From: JAGTVB01 sp964624765
Lineage (GTDB): Bacteria > Pseudomonadota > Gammaproteobacteria > HK1
DNA: 17,263 bases
Assembly (NCBI GenBank): GCA_964624765.1
Contig: CAZUZO010000074.1
Span: forward strand, 1-17,263
Direction of reading: 5' to 3'
How positions within the stretch are numbered: the first letter of the stretch is position 1; the number at the start of each line of letters is the position of its first letter. The translations under genes were made by a program, and so were the position numbers. Shown piece after piece: positions 16,445 to 17,263 of the stretch. Under the pieces are notes generated by a model, which saw nothing but the letters and a program-made list of their open reading frames with translations, had not been told where the DNA came from and did no database searches.

Positions 16445-17224
16445 ATGCGTTTCGGACTCATCATCATCGGTTCTGAACTGCTCACAGGTAAGCGCAAAGA
16501 CGCGCACCTAGATCGCGCCATTGAGATCTTGGGGGAGCACGGCTTGGAGCTCGGATGGTGCAAGTTGCTGACAGACAACTTGGAGCTGATCACAGCCGAA
16601 CTGCGGCACAGCTTCAGGGACAAACAGGCCGTTGTTTTCAGTTTTGGCGGTATCGGCAGCACGCCGGATGATGTTACCCGACAGAGCGCCGCTCGGGCGG
16701 CAGGGATGAGGCTAGTGCGCCATGCCGAGGCGCGCGCCATCATTGAGGCACGGTTCGGCGAGGCGGCTTATCCTCATCGCATCCGTATGGCTGACCTACC
16801 GCAGCACTGCCGCTTGGTACCCAATCCCGTCAATCAGATCCCTGGATTCAGCGTAGGTCACCACCATTTCCTGCCCGGGTTTCCAGAGATGGCCTGGCCG
16901 ATGGTGGAGTGGGTGCTCAAGCAATACTATGCGGGTCTTTTTAGAAGCGCGCCCCGCGAAGTGCTGTTGACCGTTCTGCAAGCTAGCGAAGGCCAGCTTG
17001 TGGCCCTAATGGAAGCCTTCGTGGAGCGTTTCCCGGGGCTGCAGCTCTCCTCGCTACCGTCGATGAAAGGCCCTCAACGTGAAACGGAGCTTGGGGTGCG
17101 CGGTGAGGCCACGGCGGTAGAAGCGGCAGTGGAGTGGCTTACCGATGAGCTAAGGCGGGGAGGATTTCGCTGGCGGCAGCGAGCCTATTTGCCGGCCGGC
17201 GGGAGTCGGCCTGAGAGGTTGTGA
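16445..17224 (+). CDS. MoaB/Mog-domain (CinA N-terminal-like) molybdopterin-binding-fold protein
   Basis: A 259-residue cytoplasmic protein of the family annotated as competence/damage-inducible protein A or molybdopterin-binding protein. The MoaB/Mog fold opens with MRFGLIIIGSELLTGKRKD (1-19). It has the signature FSFGGIGSTPDDVTRQSAARA (66-86), with the GGxGxTxDD core, and PNPVNQIPGFSVG (127-139), HFLPGFPEMAWPM (141-153). It lacks the C-terminal nicotinamide-nucleotide deamidase domain of full-length CinA; about 100 residues with no motif I recognise follow the fold. I chose the ATG at 16445 because the family starts this way; a TTG at 16421 stays in frame. The ribosome-binding site is poor (AAGG one base before the ATG). 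The last codons (Glu-Arg-Leu-stop) lie inside the right-edge repeat, so the C-terminus may have been altered by insertion. Actual ligand unknown. Confidence 0.83.
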   Translation: MRFGLIIIGSELLTGKRKDAHLDRAIEILGEHGLELGWCKLLTDNLELITAELRHSFRDKQAVVFSFGGIGSTPDDVTRQSAARAAGMRLVRHAEARAIIEARFGEAAYPHRIRMADLPQHCRLVPNPVNQIPGFSVGHHHFLPGFPEMAWPMVEWVLKQYYAGLFRSAPREVLLTVLQASEGQLVALMEAFVERFPGLQLSSLPSMKGPQRETELGVRGEATAVEAAVEWLTDELRRGGFRWRQRAYLPAGGSRPERL

Positions 17225-17263
17225 AAAAACCTGCTACACGACCCGATAGCGGCGTTGGGCGGT
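17211..17263. repeat. Right-edge copy of the dispersed inverted repeat
   Basis: The final 53 bases match bases 3-55 in inverted orientation at 50 of 53 positions. The repeat starts at CTGAGAGGTTGTGAAAAAAC and continues off the window edge, so the body of the element lies to the right. It supplies the last three sense codons and stop of the MoaB-like gene. Its partner at the left edge also faces outward, so the intervening 17.2 kb sits between two element ends pointing away from each other. Confidence 0.75.

Noticed and set aside
1..17263. CRISPR array, tRNA, rRNA, prophage or defence genes
   Set aside because: I looked for regularly spaced repeats, cloverleaf-like segments, integrases and nuclease or toxin motifs and found none.

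Overview
The window looks like chromosomal DNA of a sulfur-oxidising gammaproteobacterium, probably a chemolithotroph. Three things point there. There is an rhlB / trxA / rho block whose proteins closely resemble their enterobacterial counterparts. There is an LptM-type lipoprotein. There is a complete dissimilatory APS reductase pair (aprBA) next to a TauE/SafE-type anion exporter. I see no phage, plasmid, CRISPR or defence genes. Nine of the eleven well-supported protein genes can be assigned to a named family with high confidence.

Layout. Bases 1-55 hold one copy of a dispersed repeat. Then come lptM (minus strand), a carboxylesterase of the alpha/beta-hydrolase fold (plus), rhlB (minus, tail-to-tail with the esterase and overlapping it by 18 bp), and trxA then rho (plus, divergent from rhlB). 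A short 150-bp element with repeat-like ends follows rho. From 4775 to 9660 every gene is on the minus strand. In transcription order they are a TauE/SafE exporter, a 506-bp gap, aprB, aprA, a clear intrinsic terminator, and a YkgJ-type cysteine-cluster protein. From 10043 to 14342 is a two-gene plus-strand operon for an RND efflux pump (membrane fusion protein and inner-membrane pump). A malonyl-CoA synthetase gene (minus) faces it. After a 530-bp gap, a MoaB/CinA-N-like protein gene (plus) runs to the right edge, where a second, inverted copy of the left-edge repeat begins.

How the genes work together. AprBA oxidises sulfite and AMP to APS with transfer of electrons to the membrane. The TauE/SafE protein upstream could export sulfite or a related anion, so the 4.8-9.7 kb block reads as a sulfur-oxidation neighbourhood. 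The usual electron-accepting partners (AprM or QmoABC) are not in the window. RhlB, thioredoxin and Rho form the conserved RNA-turnover / termination / redox housekeeping block. The RND operon lacks an outer-membrane channel gene and must borrow one from elsewhere.

The least ordinary features are the dispersed repeat and the rho leader. The repeat has nearly identical inverted copies at both window edges and a shorter diverged version after rho, which suggests a mobile element whose copies bound this segment. In the rho leader, two tiny ORFs end exactly at the rho start codon, which has no visible Shine-Dalgarno sequence. I did not find convincing evidence of a wholly new multi-gene system.
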